Source: Aureimonas sp. SK2
Lineage (GTDB): Bacteria > Pseudomonadota > Alphaproteobacteria > Rhizobiales > Rhizobiaceae
Length of the DNA stretch: 32,077 nt
Assembly: GCF_029813115.1 (NCBI RefSeq)
Contig: NZ_JAPZDS010000027.1
Span: forward strand, 1 to 32,077
Direction: 5' to 3'
Shown here: one piece after another, positions 7,895-16,722 of the stretch
How the letters are laid out: every line of letters starts with the position of its first letter
Position numbering within the stretch: position 1 is the stretch's first letter
Notes under the pieces: model-generated
Seen by the model: the letters and a program-made list of their open reading frames with translations, nothing else
Database searches by the model: none
Told to the model about the DNA's origin: nothing
Position numbers and translations under genes: made by a program

Positions 7895-8958
7895 GAACCC
7901 TTTACATCCTTCCCTGCCTCCTCCCTCTCCTCACCGGATGCCAAGGCGAAGAGGCTGCACCCGCCCTGACGGTCCGTCCCGTGAAGTCGATGGTGGTTCA
8001 GCCCTTCGGCGCGCAGCCCGTCAGCTTTTCTGGTTCCGTCGAACCCCAGATCAGCACGGACTTCAGCTTCCGCATTCTCGGACGGATGGTCGACCGACGG
8101 GTCAACGTCGGCGACAGCGTCGCTGCCGGCGCGATTCTCGCCACGCTCGATCCTTCCGTGCAGGAACAAGACGTACAAGCGGCGGAAGCCGCTGTCGTCA
8201 GTGCGCAAGCTTCCCTGTCGAACGCGACGGGGGTCGCCACCCGCCAGCAAGCGCTCAAGGCATCCAACGTCTCGACGCAGGCCGAGGTGGACCAAGCGGA
8301 GCAATCGCTCCAATCGACGAGCTCAGCCGTCCTCCAGGCCGAGGCCGCGTTGGGGAAGGCCCGTGAACAGCTCGGCTACACCCGGCTAGCCGCCGGAACG
8401 CCGGGCATCGTAACGGCCGTATCGGCGGAGGCCGGACAGGTCGTGTCGCCGGGCCAAACCGTCTTGACGATCGCACGGCCCGACCTTCGCGACGCTGTTG
8501 TCGACCTGCCCGACAGTTTTGCAACCGCCCTCGATCTCGGTGCGACGCTTCGTGTCCGCCTCGAACTCGATGAGACGGTGACAGCCGAGGGAATCATCCG
8601 CGAGGTCGCGCCGTTGGCCGACCCCGTGACCCGGGCCCGGCGCGTGAAGATCGCGCTGCGCGATCCTTCCGATGGCTTCCGCCTCGGCTCCATCGTGCAG
8701 GTCGCGCTGCCCATCGGGGCGGAGGAGGCCTTGGCCCTGCCGGCATCCGCCATCCTGCGCCGAGACAGCAAGGCGTTCGTCTGGGTGGTTCCCGATGGAA
8801 GCGACACGGTCTCGCTGCGTCCCGTCGACGTGCGCCAGGAGGCCGACGGCCGCTTCGCTGTCCTGAACGGCCTGAAGGCTGGCGAGCGTGTCGCCGTCGC
8901 CGGTGCCAACACCCTTGCCAATGGCCAGCGCGTGAAGATCGAGGAGGCGTCCCGATGA
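7891..8958 (+). CDS. RND efflux periplasmic adaptor (MFP) lipoprotein, second of two
   Basis: This 355-aa adaptor paralogue starts inside the stop of the first (ATGA overlap). A short signal peptide ends in a lipobox (PLLTGC, Cys17). Domain order is as in its partner: FRILGRMVDRRVNVGDSVAA lipoyl half, a helical hairpin rich in Ala/Gln (about 85-150), LGYTRLAAGTPGIVTAVSAE second half, then barrel and membrane-proximal domains ending VAVAGANTLANGQRVKIEE. In TriABC-type pumps both adaptors are needed and form a mixed assembly, and the same is inferred here. It overlaps the pump gene by 4 bp, so stoichiometry is probably set by translational coupling. Confidence 0.88.
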   Translation: MRTLYILPCLLPLLTGCQGEEAAPALTVRPVKSMVVQPFGAQPVSFSGSVEPQISTDFSFRILGRMVDRRVNVGDSVAAGAILATLDPSVQEQDVQAAEAAVVSAQASLSNATGVATRQQALKASNVSTQAEVDQAEQSLQSTSSAVLQAEAALGKAREQLGYTRLAAGTPGIVTAVSAEAGQVVSPGQTVLTIARPDLRDAVVDLPDSFATALDLGATLRVRLELDETVTAEGIIREVAPLADPVTRARRVKIALRDPSDGFRLGSIVQVALPIGAEEALALPASAILRRDSKAFVWVVPDGSDTVSLRPVDVRQEADGRFAVLNGLKAGERVAVAGANTLANGQRVKIEEASR

Positions 8959-11900
8959 AATCCTTCAACCTCTCCGAATGGGCACTGAACCACCGTTCCC
9001 TGCTCTGGTACTTCATGATCGTCTTCTCGATCCTAGGGTTCTTCTCCTACTTGAACCTTGGACGTGAGGAGGACCCTGCCTTCACGATCAAGACCATGAT
9101 CATCAGCGCGCAGTGGCCCGGCGCTACCGTCGACGACACGATCCGTCAGGTCACCGAGCGGATCGAGAAGAAGCTGGAGGAACTGCCCCAGCTCGACTAC
9201 ACGCGCTCGATGACGACCCCGGGATCCACCGTGATCTTCGTCAACCTGCTCGACACGACAAAAGCCAAGGATGTCCCGGGAACCTGGGTACGTGCACGCA
9301 ACCTCGTCGGCGACATCGTCGGCACCCTGCCGCAAGGGGTCGTCGGCCCGCAGTTCAACGACAACTTCGGCGATGTCTACGGCAACATCTATGCCTTCAC
9401 CTCCGACGGGTTCTCGCAACGCGAGCTGCGCGATTTCGTCGAGGATGCCCGCTCGAAGGTCCTGACCGTACCCAACGTCGGGAAGGTCGACATCATCGGG
9501 GCCGAGGACGAGGTCATCTACCTTGAGTTCTCTCCGAGGCGCCTCGCCGCCTACGGGATCACGCAGCAGAACGTCGTAGATACCCTTCAGGCGCAGAATG
9601 CCGTGACCCCTTCCGGGGTGATCCAGGCGGGTGCCGAACGCATCAGCATCCGCGTCGGCGGACAGTTCACCTCCGAGGCTAGCCTTCGCGACCTCAACCT
9701 GCGGGTCAACGACCGCTTCTTCCGCCTGTCGGACGTGGCCGAGATCCGGCGGGGCTACGTTGATCCACCCTCGAACCTCTTCCGTTTCAACGGCGAGCCG
9801 GCGATCGGCCTTGCGGTCGGCATGAAGGCGGGTGCCAATCTCCTGGCGTTCGGCGAGGAGCTCGGGAAGGAGATGAACCGGGTTGAGGGCGAACTTCCCG
9901 TCGGCATCGGCGTCCATCTGGTTTCCGACCAGCCGCTTGTCGTCGAGGAAGCGGTCTCAGGCTTCACGCACGCTCTCTTCGAGGCCATCGCCATCGTGCT
10001 CGTTGTCAGCTTCGTCAGCCTCGGGCTTCGGGCGGGCCTTGTGGTCGCTGTCGCCATCCCGCTGACGTTGGCCATGACCTTCGTTGTCATGGAGTACCTG
10101 GGCATCTCGCTCCAGCGCATCTCGCTGGGCGCCCTCATCATCGCGCTCGGCCTTCTTGTCGACGATGCGATGATCGCGGTGGAGATGATGGTGGCTCGGC
10201 TGGAGGCCGGAGACTCGATCCAGAAGGCGGCGACCTCGGTCTGGACATCCACTGCCTTCCCCATGCTGACGGGCACGCTCGTCACCGTGGCGGGCTTCAT
10301 CCCGGTCGGGCTCAACTCCAGCGCGGCTGGCGAGTTCACCTTCACCCTCTTCGTGGTGATGGCCGTGTCGCTGATCCTTTCCTGGATCGTTGCCGTGCTG
10401 TTCACGCCGCTGATCGGCGTCGTGATGCTTCCGAAGACGATGAAGAAGCACCACGAGAAGAAGGGCTGGTTCACCCGGGGCTTCGGGGCGCTTCTGCGAC
10501 TTTGCATGCGGTGGCGCTGGGTCACGATCGTGACGACGGTCGCCGTATTCGGGGTGTCGCTTTACGGCATGCAGTTCGTCCAGCAGCAGTTCTTTCCCTC
10601 CTCGGACCGCACCGAACTCATCGTAGACTGGAGCCTGCCCCAGAACGCGTCCATCTCGCAGACGCTGTCGGAGATGTCCCGCTTCGAGCGGGAGCAGCTT
10701 GCTGGCAACGAAGGCGTCGACCATTGGTCGAGCTATGTCGGCCAGGGCGCCCCGCGGTTCGTCCTCTCGCTCGACGTCCAGCCCGGCACGCCAGCCTTTG
10801 GCCAGACCGTGATCGTCACGAAGGACATCGAGACCCGCAACCGCCTGCGAACCGAGTTCTCCAGATACCTCGTGCGCACGTTCCCTAACACGGATGCCTA
10901 CGTGAAGCTTCTCGACATCGGCCCCCCGGTGGGCCGTCCCGTCGCCTATCGTCTCTCCGGGCCCGACATCCAGAAGGTCCGCTCCCTGTCGTTCGAACTC
11001 GGAAGCGTCCTTGCCACGAACACCAATCTTGGCGAGGTCGTCTACGACTGGAGCGAGCCGTCCCGCGTCGTGCGCATCGACGTGATGCAGGACCGCGCCC
11101 GCCAGCTTGGCGTCTCCTCAGAGACGATCGCCTCCACCATCAACGGCATCGTCGGCGGTTCCACGGTGACCGAGGTCCGCGACGACATCTATCTTGTCGA
11201 CATCGTCGGGCGGGCGGTCGCCGCGGAGCGCGGCTCCATCGAGACCTTGCGGGACCTTCAGCTTCCGGCTGGCGACGGGCGGTCCGTGCCACTCGCGGCG
11301 GTTGCCAACTTCCGATACGAGGTCGAGCAGCCGCTCGTCTGGACCCGCTCACGCATCCCCACCGTCACGGTGCGTGCCAGCATCGTCAGCTCTCTACAAC
11401 CCGCGACCGTCGTCCAGCAGGTAACCCCGGCAATGGATGCGTTCGCTGCGAAGCTCCCGGCGGGCTACCGGATGGAGATCGGCGGCGCGGTCGAGGACAG
11501 TGCCAAGGGTCAGGGACCGATCGTCGCCGTCGCGCCACTCATGCTGTTCGCGATGGCGACGATCCTCATGGTTCAGCTCCAGAGCTTCAGCCGACTGTTC
11601 CTCGTCTTCGCCGTCGCGCCGCTTGCGGTCATCGGCGTCGTCGCAGCGCTCCTGCCGAGCGGGGCACCGATGGGCTTCGTCGCTATCCTCGGCATCCTCG
11701 CCCTGATCGGGATCCTGATCCGAAATTCGGTCATCCTCGTCGTCCAGATCGAGGACCACATACGTGACGGGTACGACAAGTGGGACGCCGTCGTCGACGC
11801 GACCGAGCATCGGATGCGACCGATCCTTCTGACGGCCGCGGCGGCCTCGCTCGCCCTGATCCCGATCGCCCGCCAGATCTTCTGGGGGCCAATGGCCTTC

Positions 11901-12050
11901 GCCATGATGGGCGGCATCATCGTGGGAACGGTCCTGACGCTCCTGTTCCTGCCGGCCTTGTATGTCGCTTGGTTCCGGATCAAGGCGCCGCCGCGCGACG
12001 GCCGCGCCACCTCATCCGAAGGCACGCCCGCCGCTGTGCCCGCCCATTGA
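8955..12050 (+). CDS. RND efflux pump, AcrB/TriC-like inner-membrane transporter
   Basis: At 1031 aa it has normal length for the HAE-type RND family, which uses the proton gradient to expel drugs or solvents through a tripartite complex. A first membrane helix (about 14-32) is followed by a large periplasmic porter loop, TM2-6, a second loop (about 550-850), and TM8-12. The TM4 proton-relay pair is visible as Asp-Asp in GLLVDDAMIAVEMM (about residues 403-404). In TM10 the position of the AcrB Lys940 carries Arg in GILIRNSVILVVQ, as in some other RND subgroups. No outer-membrane channel gene follows, so a TolC-type protein encoded elsewhere is presumably shared. The substrate cannot be read from sequence. 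Confidence 0.92.
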   Translation: MKSFNLSEWALNHRSLLWYFMIVFSILGFFSYLNLGREEDPAFTIKTMIISAQWPGATVDDTIRQVTERIEKKLEELPQLDYTRSMTTPGSTVIFVNLLDTTKAKDVPGTWVRARNLVGDIVGTLPQGVVGPQFNDNFGDVYGNIYAFTSDGFSQRELRDFVEDARSKVLTVPNVGKVDIIGAEDEVIYLEFSPRRLAAYGITQQNVVDTLQAQNAVTPSGVIQAGAERISIRVGGQFTSEASLRDLNLRVNDRFFRLSDVAEIRRGYVDPPSNLFRFNGEPAIGLAVGMKAGANLLAFGEELGKEMNRVEGELPVGIGVHLVSDQPLVVEEAVSGFTHALFEAIAIVLVVSFVSLGLRAGLVVAVAIPLTLAMTFVVMEYLGISLQRISLGALIIALGLLVDDAMIAVEMMVARLEAGDSIQKAATSVWTSTAFPMLTGTLVTVAGFIPVGLNSSAAGEFTFTLFVVMAVSLILSWIVAVLFTPLIGVVMLPKTMKKHHEKKGWFTRGFGALLRLCMRWRWVTIVTTVAVFGVSLYGMQFVQQQFFPSSDRTELIVDWSLPQNASISQTLSEMSRFEREQLAGNEGVDHWSSYVGQGAPRFVLSLDVQPGTPAFGQTVIVTKDIETRNRLRTEFSRYLVRTFPNTDAYVKLLDIGPPVGRPVAYRLSGPDIQKVRSLSFELGSVLATNTNLGEVVYDWSEPSRVVRIDVMQDRARQLGVSSETIASTINGIVGGSTVTEVRDDIYLVDIVGRAVAAERGSIETLRDLQLPAGDGRSVPLAAVANFRYEVEQPLVWTRSRIPTVTVRASIVSSLQPATVVQQVTPAMDAFAAKLPAGYRMEIGGAVEDSAKGQGPIVAVAPLMLFAMATILMVQLQSFSRLFLVFAVAPLAVIGVVAALLPSGAPMGFVAILGILALIGILIRNSVILVVQIEDHIRDGYDKWDAVVDATEHRMRPILLTAAAASLALIPIARQIFWGPMAFAMMGGIIVGTVLTLLFLPALYVAWFRIKAPPRDGRATSSEGTPAAVPAH

Positions 12051-12102
12051 GCCGAGCGCGGGCGGTAGCGACCGCCTGCCCATCCACCCGACGGGAACAT
12101 AG

Positions 12103-13392
12103 ATGACTCAGGAACATCGCATTGTCGTCGTTGGCGGCGGCGTCGCAGGGCTCGACATCGCGAGCCACCTCGGCGGGAAACAGTTCGGCGACCGCCGCTT
12201 TTCCGTCACGCTCGTCGACCGTGAACCTGCGCACGTCTGGAAGCCCATGCTCCATACGATTGCGGCCGGAACGCAGGAAGTGACCACGCAACAAACGTCC
12301 TACCTCGTGCAGGCACACAACCGTGGCTTCGCCTACGAGCCCGGCGAGGTCACCTCAGTCGACCGTGAAGGGCGCTCGGTCCGCGTCGCCGCGCTACGCC
12401 TAGGAGGCGACGACGTCCTGCCCGAGCGTTCCGTCGTTTATGACACGCTGGTGCTCGCCGTCGGGAGCGAAGCCAATGACTTCGGAACACCGGGTGTCGA
12501 CGAACATTGTCGCACAATCAATTCGCGGGGCGAGGCCATCGCCTTTAATGACCTGCTCCGCACGCGAATGCTCAAGGCCTTCGCCGCAGGCAAGGCGTTC
12601 TCGGTCGCTATCGTCGGAGGCGGCGCGACGGGCGTGGAGCTTGCTGCCGAGATTGTCCAGCTCGTCGACCTCGTTGAGCACTATGGGATTGCCGACGCCG
12701 GCGAGAAGCTGCGTGTGACGCTGATCGAGTCTGGCGACAGGCTCCTAGGCTCCTTTCCGGAGAGGGTCTCGCGGGAGGTGCGCAAGAGCCTCGAGCAGAT
12801 GGGCGTGCATGTGCGGACGGGTGCCCGCGTAGCCAGGGCGGACGAATGCGGGTTCAGCCTGCCTGATGGAGGATACGTCGAGGCCGACCTGAAAGTATGG
12901 GCAGCGGGCGTCCGAGCGCCGACTCTCATTCGCTCCATCGAGGGCATCGAGCGGACCCCGGCTGGCCAAGTCGTCGTCGGACGGGATCTGGTCTGCGTCA
13001 ACGACCGCAGCATCGTTGCCGTCGGGGACTGCGCCAGCATCCGCGGCGATCCGTTGGGGAAGACCGTTCCGACCACCGCCCAAGCGGCGTCGCAGCAAGC
13101 GGCCTATGTCATCGATCACTTGGCCACGATACTCGATCGCAAGCAGGTGTCGAACTTCGACTACCGAGACTTCGGATCGCTCGTTTCTCTCGGCGGGTAC
13201 GACGCCTACGGCACGCTTGGCCGCTTCGGCCTCTTTAAGGGCGGGTTCCTTCGCGGTCGCGTGGCGCAAATCGGCCACGCTATGCTCTACCGTCGCCACC
13301 AGGTCCGCTTGCACGGCTTGCGACGGGGCAGCCTACTCTGGATCTCCGACATGATCGGTTCGCGGGTCCGTCCTAGAGCACGCCTGTCGTGA
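12103..13392 (+). CDS. ndh: Type II NADH dehydrogenase-like FAD oxidoreductase
   Basis: This 429-aa flavoprotein of the NDH-2 family (COG1252) passes electrons from NAD(P)H to quinone without pumping protons. It has an N-terminal FAD Rossmann motif (VVVGGGVAGLDIASHLGG), a second dinucleotide-binding motif at about residue 170 (VAIVGGGATGVELAAEI), the late FAD-contacting segment VAVGDCASI, and the quinone-side AQAASQQAAYV helix. A basic C-terminal tail (RRHQVRLHGLRRGSLLWISD) fits peripheral membrane attachment. It lies 52 bp after the pump gene on the same strand with no terminator between them. Co-transcription with efflux is therefore likely, though the functional link is unknown. A TetR-type reading frame follows immediately (TGATG junction). 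Confidence 0.85.
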   Translation: MTQEHRIVVVGGGVAGLDIASHLGGKQFGDRRFSVTLVDREPAHVWKPMLHTIAAGTQEVTTQQTSYLVQAHNRGFAYEPGEVTSVDREGRSVRVAALRLGGDDVLPERSVVYDTLVLAVGSEANDFGTPGVDEHCRTINSRGEAIAFNDLLRTRMLKAFAAGKAFSVAIVGGGATGVELAAEIVQLVDLVEHYGIADAGEKLRVTLIESGDRLLGSFPERVSREVRKSLEQMGVHVRTGARVARADECGFSLPDGGYVEADLKVWAAGVRAPTLIRSIEGIERTPAGQVVVGRDLVCVNDRSIVAVGDCASIRGDPLGKTVPTTAQAASQQAAYVIDHLATILDRKQVSNFDYRDFGSLVSLGGYDAYGTLGRFGLFKGGFLRGRVAQIGHAMLYRRHQVRLHGLRRGSLLWISDMIGSRVRPRARLS

Positions 13393-14174
13393 TGGGCACA
13401 GACGTTGATAAGCAAAAGCGACTCACGCGATCGACGGACACGCGAATGGCATCACCAACTCGCCACCAAAGCAAGTGCGATCGGGAGACGAGGCTGGTGG
13501 CAGACGCTCCCATCGAACGGAAAGGAAGGGCCGATCCGGCCCTTCGCGCCGAGCGCAAGAAGCGGCAGATCATGGATGGAGCCCGCCGCGTGTTCCTCGA
13601 CCGGGGCTATTCGGAGGCGTCCATGGACGAGGTCGCCGCAAGCGCGGGCGTGTCGAAGGGTACGGTCTACAAGCACTTCGGAGGCAAGGAAGCGCTGTTT
13701 GAAGCCGTGGTGATCGCCGAGGCCGAGGAGATCGCAGGTTTGCTGCCACAAGACCTGCATGGTCGGGCTGGGGTTCCTACGGAAGTACTAGAAAGCGTGT
13801 GAAACGAGGTCGTGGCGGCGTTTCAAAGCCCTACGGCGCAAGCCTGCCTACGGCTCGTGATGGGCGCCGCCAAACAGGTCCCCGAACTGGAGGATACGTT
13901 CCTCCTGCATGCCGTTGAACCTGTCCTGCGGTCGCTCGTCAATTACTTGGAAGCCGTAGACGAGCCCGGGAGCATGTCGGCGAGAGAGATCCGGATGGAG
14001 GCCGAACGGTTAATACTGAATTGTCTCGGCCTCGCGCTCGCCGATCTCCTAATAAGGAATGTTTCGCCTGACCGCGGTCCCGGTTCAAACCGCCTGTTCG
14101 ACCGAGCCGCAGTACACGTTCGCGAGGCATCTTCATCGCCCGCTAGCGACCGTTCCAGCGTCCGCAAAACCTGA
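13392..14174 (+). pseudogene. TetR-family regulator interrupted by an in-frame TGA
   Basis: The frame starts at ATG 13392, overlapping the ndh stop by one base. A TetR HTH is present (MDGARRVFLDRGYSEASMDE, AGVSKGTVYKHFGGKEALFE). The frame then meets TGA at 13800-13802 after TEVLESV. The same frame continues without break to 14174 and encodes a convincing second half of the ligand-binding domain (AFQSPTAQACLRLVMGAAKQ, LEDTFLLHAVEPVLRSLVNY). A single substitution, for example GGA to TGA, would explain it. Either the regulator is dead, or a short DNA-binding fragment of about 136 residues is made. A sequencing error is also possible. It may once have regulated the efflux/ndh operon it closes. 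Confidence 0.75.
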
Positions 14175-14252
14175 GCTGCGTTTTGAACCTTTAGAGTATC
14201 GTGCAGATAAGTGGACTCGGCAGTATCGCGGCGTCGAGTTGAGTGATTCACT

Positions 14253-15088
14253 GGCTCTGTTGCGAACAGGCGATCGGGACGCAATTATCCCGTTCTGTTC
14301 TTCTGTCAGGCGATAAAGACCTGGAACAGCCGCCCGATGTACCGAGCCTCCGATCCGCCAGCGAGGCTGTCGGCCATCGACCGGAACTGTGCCTTGCGGA
14401 ACATCCGCATGACCTCGAACCCGCGAATGGCGTTGTGCGCCGTCTTGCGGGACTTGAACCCACGCACAGGGCGGATGCGCTGCTTGAGCTTCCCGTGGTC
14501 GGACTTAAGGCGGTTGTTCAGGAACTTCACCTGCCGATGCGGGCAGGTCGGCGGAAGGCGTCCTTCCTTGCGCAGCGAGGCGATCGCCTCGTTGTAGGCT
14601 CGGTTTTTATCGGTCGAGATGACCGAGGGCCGATGGTGCGGCGAACGGTTCAAAGCCTTGCTCAGAAATTGTTTGGCGGCCTTCGTCGTACGGGTTTGCG
14701 AGAGGTAGAAGTCCAGCGTCTCGCCGCCGTCGCCGATCGCACGGTAGAGATACATCCATTCGCCGCGAACCTTCACATAGGTCTCGTCGACATACCAGGT
14801 TTTGGTCTGCAGGGGTTTGCACCACTGGACGCGGCGGTCGAGCTCGGGCGCATAAAACTGGACCCACCGATAGATCGTCGTGTGATCCACCGAGAGATGA
14901 CGCCCGGCCATCATCTCCTCGAGGTCGCGGTAACTCAGCGCGTAGCGGCAGTACCAGCGCATACAAAGGAGGATGACGTCGAGAGCGAAGTGCCGGCCCT
15001 CGAATGCCACACTCATGCCTCATAACCCCAACTGCAGCCGCCTTCAGCACCGAGGCTCGCATCCGCAATGGCTATTCGCAACAGACCC
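14253..15088 (-). mobile_element. IS6-family insertion sequence, copy 2 (836 bp)
   Basis: The ends are GGCTCTGTTGCGAA (14253-14266) and the imperfect complement TTCGCAACAGACCC (15075-15088, one mismatch). It carries one transposase on the minus strand. The 8-bp flanks GATTCACT and GTCCATTG do not match, so there is no target duplication. It has the same orientation as the copy at 26161-26995, so the two could act as direct-repeat boundaries for the roughly 11 kb between them. Confidence 0.9.
14306..15016 (-). CDS. IS6-family transposase with catalytic Glu replaced by Lys
   Basis: This 236-aa full-length transposase shares its start (MSVAFEGRHFALD) and layout with the other two IS6 copies here. 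The two catalytic Asp residues are present (TWYVDETYVKV, VISTDKNRAY). However, the third catalytic position reads NNRLKSDHGKLKQ, whereas both other copies have NNRLESDHGKLKQ. The codon at 14504-14506 is AAG on the coding strand instead of GAG, a one-base change. In IS26 this Glu completes the DDE triad, so this enzyme is predicted to be inactive, although its ends could still be used by the other copies. Confidence 0.85.
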   Translation of the reverse strand: MSVAFEGRHFALDVILLCMRWYCRYALSYRDLEEMMAGRHLSVDHTTIYRWVQFYAPELDRRVQWCKPLQTKTWYVDETYVKVRGEWMYLYRAIGDGGETLDFYLSQTRTTKAAKQFLSKALNRSPHHRPSVISTDKNRAYNEAIASLRKEGRLPPTCPHRQVKFLNNRLKSDHGKLKQRIRPVRGFKSRKTAHNAIRGFEVMRMFRKAQFRSMADSLAGGSEARYIGRLFQVFIA

Positions 15089-15171
15089 GTCCATTGCGTT
15101 CAGCGAGCTGGTGACGCGCCGAAGGTAGGGCGAGTCCAACATTCCAATGAGACGCATCTCTCGCTTTCCCT

Positions 15172-16065
15172 TCAGTTCCAAAATGGCTCGAGTGCGTCGG
15201 CGACCTGGCGCCTGGCGTCCGATCCAAGACCCCGGACCGGCAACGGCGGCTTGGCACTGCTCAGACCCATCAGGTCCAGAAGCGCGTACATGACCCTCAG
15301 GCTTCCGTAGGCCTTGAACATGTCCCACAAGTGGGCCAGCGCCGCATCGAAACGCCGGGCCTCCTCAACGTTGCCGGCCTGCGCGGCTCGGGCGAGTTCT
15401 TGGACCGGACGGGGCAGCGTGCCGGCCAGAACGCTGTAGAAGGCGTCGGCTCCCGCAAGGAACGCGTCCGCAGTGCCCCAATCGCCGCTGTAGCCGATGG
15501 CAAGGTCCGAAGCCTCACGCAGACGACGCAACTCACCGCTGTAGTCGCCGTCCGAGGGCAACGGCATCTTGATAGCTTGGATGGTCTCAATCCGGGATAG
15601 GCGTTCGATCAGCTCCACGGAGAAGGTGAAGTGCGTGGTGCCGGGATTGTTGTAAATGCAGAAGCGCAGCGGCGTCGTGGCCGACACAGCGAGGTAGTGT
15701 TCGTAGGCCTCTTCTTGCGTCAGCGGCGTGTAGGAGACCGGCGCCATGAGGAGAGCATCGGCTCCCGCTCTCGTGGCATCGCGTGCGAGTTCCTGCGCAT
15801 GATCCGTTCGAAGGGCGCCAACACCGACCATCAGGGGAACGCGGCCGTCGACGCATTCGACCGCGGCCTCCACGGCTCGGCGCCGCTCCTCTCGCGAAAG
15901 ATAGGCATAGACGCCAGTCGAACCGAGGAGGCCGATCGAGTCAACACCAGCCTCGCACAAACGCTCAAGAAGGTGGGACAGCGTGTCGGTATCGACGCGG
16001 CCATGGTCGTCAGCCGGCGTGATCGGGAAGGCCAAAAGGCCATGGAAGGGGGACGAAGACGGCAT
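15172..16065 (-). CDS. Dihydrodipicolinate synthase (DHDPS)-family aldolase/lyase
   Basis: This 297-aa class I aldolase-type TIM barrel is of the DapA/N-acetylneuraminate lyase superfamily, which forms a Schiff base with a 2-oxo acid. The start is set at the ATG giving MPSSSPFHGLLAFPITPADD, preceded by GGGAA; another in-frame ATG lies 18 bp earlier. Key motifs are GLLGSTGVYAYLSREER (substrate loop), the conserved Tyr in YNNPGTT, and the Schiff-base Lys in IQAIKMPLPSD. It is a divergent family member, so it is probably not the main lysine-pathway enzyme. It follows two LysE-type exporter genes on the same strand, about 20 bp after the second. The substrate is unknown; an amino-acid or oxo-acid is likely. 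Confidence 0.82.
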   Translation of the reverse strand: MPSSSPFHGLLAFPITPADDHGRVDTDTLSHLLERLCEAGVDSIGLLGSTGVYAYLSREERRRAVEAAVECVDGRVPLMVGVGALRTDHAQELARDATRAGADALLMAPVSYTPLTQEEAYEHYLAVSATTPLRFCIYNNPGTTHFTFSVELIERLSRIETIQAIKMPLPSDGDYSGELRRLREASDLAIGYSGDWGTADAFLAGADAFYSVLAGTLPRPVQELARAAQAGNVEEARRFDAALAHLWDMFKAYGSLRVMYALLDLMGLSSAKPPLPVRGLGSDARRQVADALEPFWN

Positions 16066-16084
16066 CGAGAGTTCCCAAGACATG

Positions 16085-16705
16085 TCAGCGAGACAGGAGC
16101 AGGCGAATGCCGGCTGCGGCGAAGAAGACGGCGAGTACGCCCTCGAACCACCGACGCGCCTTTGCATAGGCACGCACCATCGGCGCTGTTGAGAACAGAA
16201 GGGCGTAGCCCGAGAAGATGAGGATGCCAAGGAGGATGCAACCTGCCAACGCGATCCCGACGGCAGTAGGCGTAGCGTTGGGGCTTACGCCCAGCGACAT
16301 GATGGCAACCCAGGAGAGAACCGCCTTAGGATTGCCGACATGCATAAGCACGCCACGGCGATACAGGATACGGGCGCTCGGTGCGGCGATGACGACGTCG
16401 ATTATCGGCGGGCCTGGCGCAGCGGCCATGCGGGCCGCCTTCCAGGCGAGCCACAGGAGATACAGTCCGCCGCCGATCTCTAGGACCGTCAGCGCATGGG
16501 CGTAGCTGGCCAAAAGCGTCGATACACCCGTGGCCGCGACGCCCCCCCAGACCGTCGACATGGTGATGACACCTGTCGCCATGGCCAGCGCAGCAGGGCG
16601 CCCATGTCGCATGGCCGTGTTCATGATCGCCATGTTGCTAGGTCCGGGGCTCGCAACGGCGATGACGTAGGCGGTCCAGACGAGAAGAAGGTCGTGAAGG
16701 GTCAT
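16085..16705 (-). CDS. LysE/RhtB-family amino-acid exporter
   Basis: This 206-aa inner-membrane protein has about six hydrophobic segments. It begins MTLHDLLLVWTAYVIAVASP and carries the family signature PGPSNMAIMNTAMRHGR. The middle NPKAVLSWVAI segment is also typical of RhtB-type exporters. ATG 16705 has GAGG at good spacing and is preferred to upstream in-frame starts. It sits 17 bp after the ArgO-like gene and just before the aldolase gene, so the three probably form one operon. The exported substrate (homoserine, threonine, lysine or similar) cannot be told from sequence. Confidence 0.85.
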   Translation of the reverse strand: MTLHDLLLVWTAYVIAVASPGPSNMAIMNTAMRHGRPAALAMATGVITMSTVWGGVAATGVSTLLASYAHALTVLEIGGGLYLLWLAWKAARMAAAPGPPIIDVVIAAPSARILYRRGVLMHVGNPKAVLSWVAIMSLGVSPNATPTAVGIALAGCILLGILIFSGYALLFSTAPMVRAYAKARRWFEGVLAVFFAAAGIRLLLSR

Positions 16706-16722
16706 GGAAGACCTCGCAGCGG

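Noticed and set aside
9033-9917. 294-codon minus-strand open frame within the RND pump gene
   Set aside because: It is a shadow of the pump reading frame and is highly charged with no fold pattern.
12400-13314. Minus-strand frames within the ndh gene
   Set aside because: They are shadows of a gene with two intact dinucleotide-binding motifs and have no ribosome site or domain of their own.
14253-15088. Direct IS6 repeats as a drug-resistance composite transposon
   Set aside because: The genes between copies 2 and 3 are metabolic and envelope genes. No resistance determinant is visible, and the flanks give no duplication.
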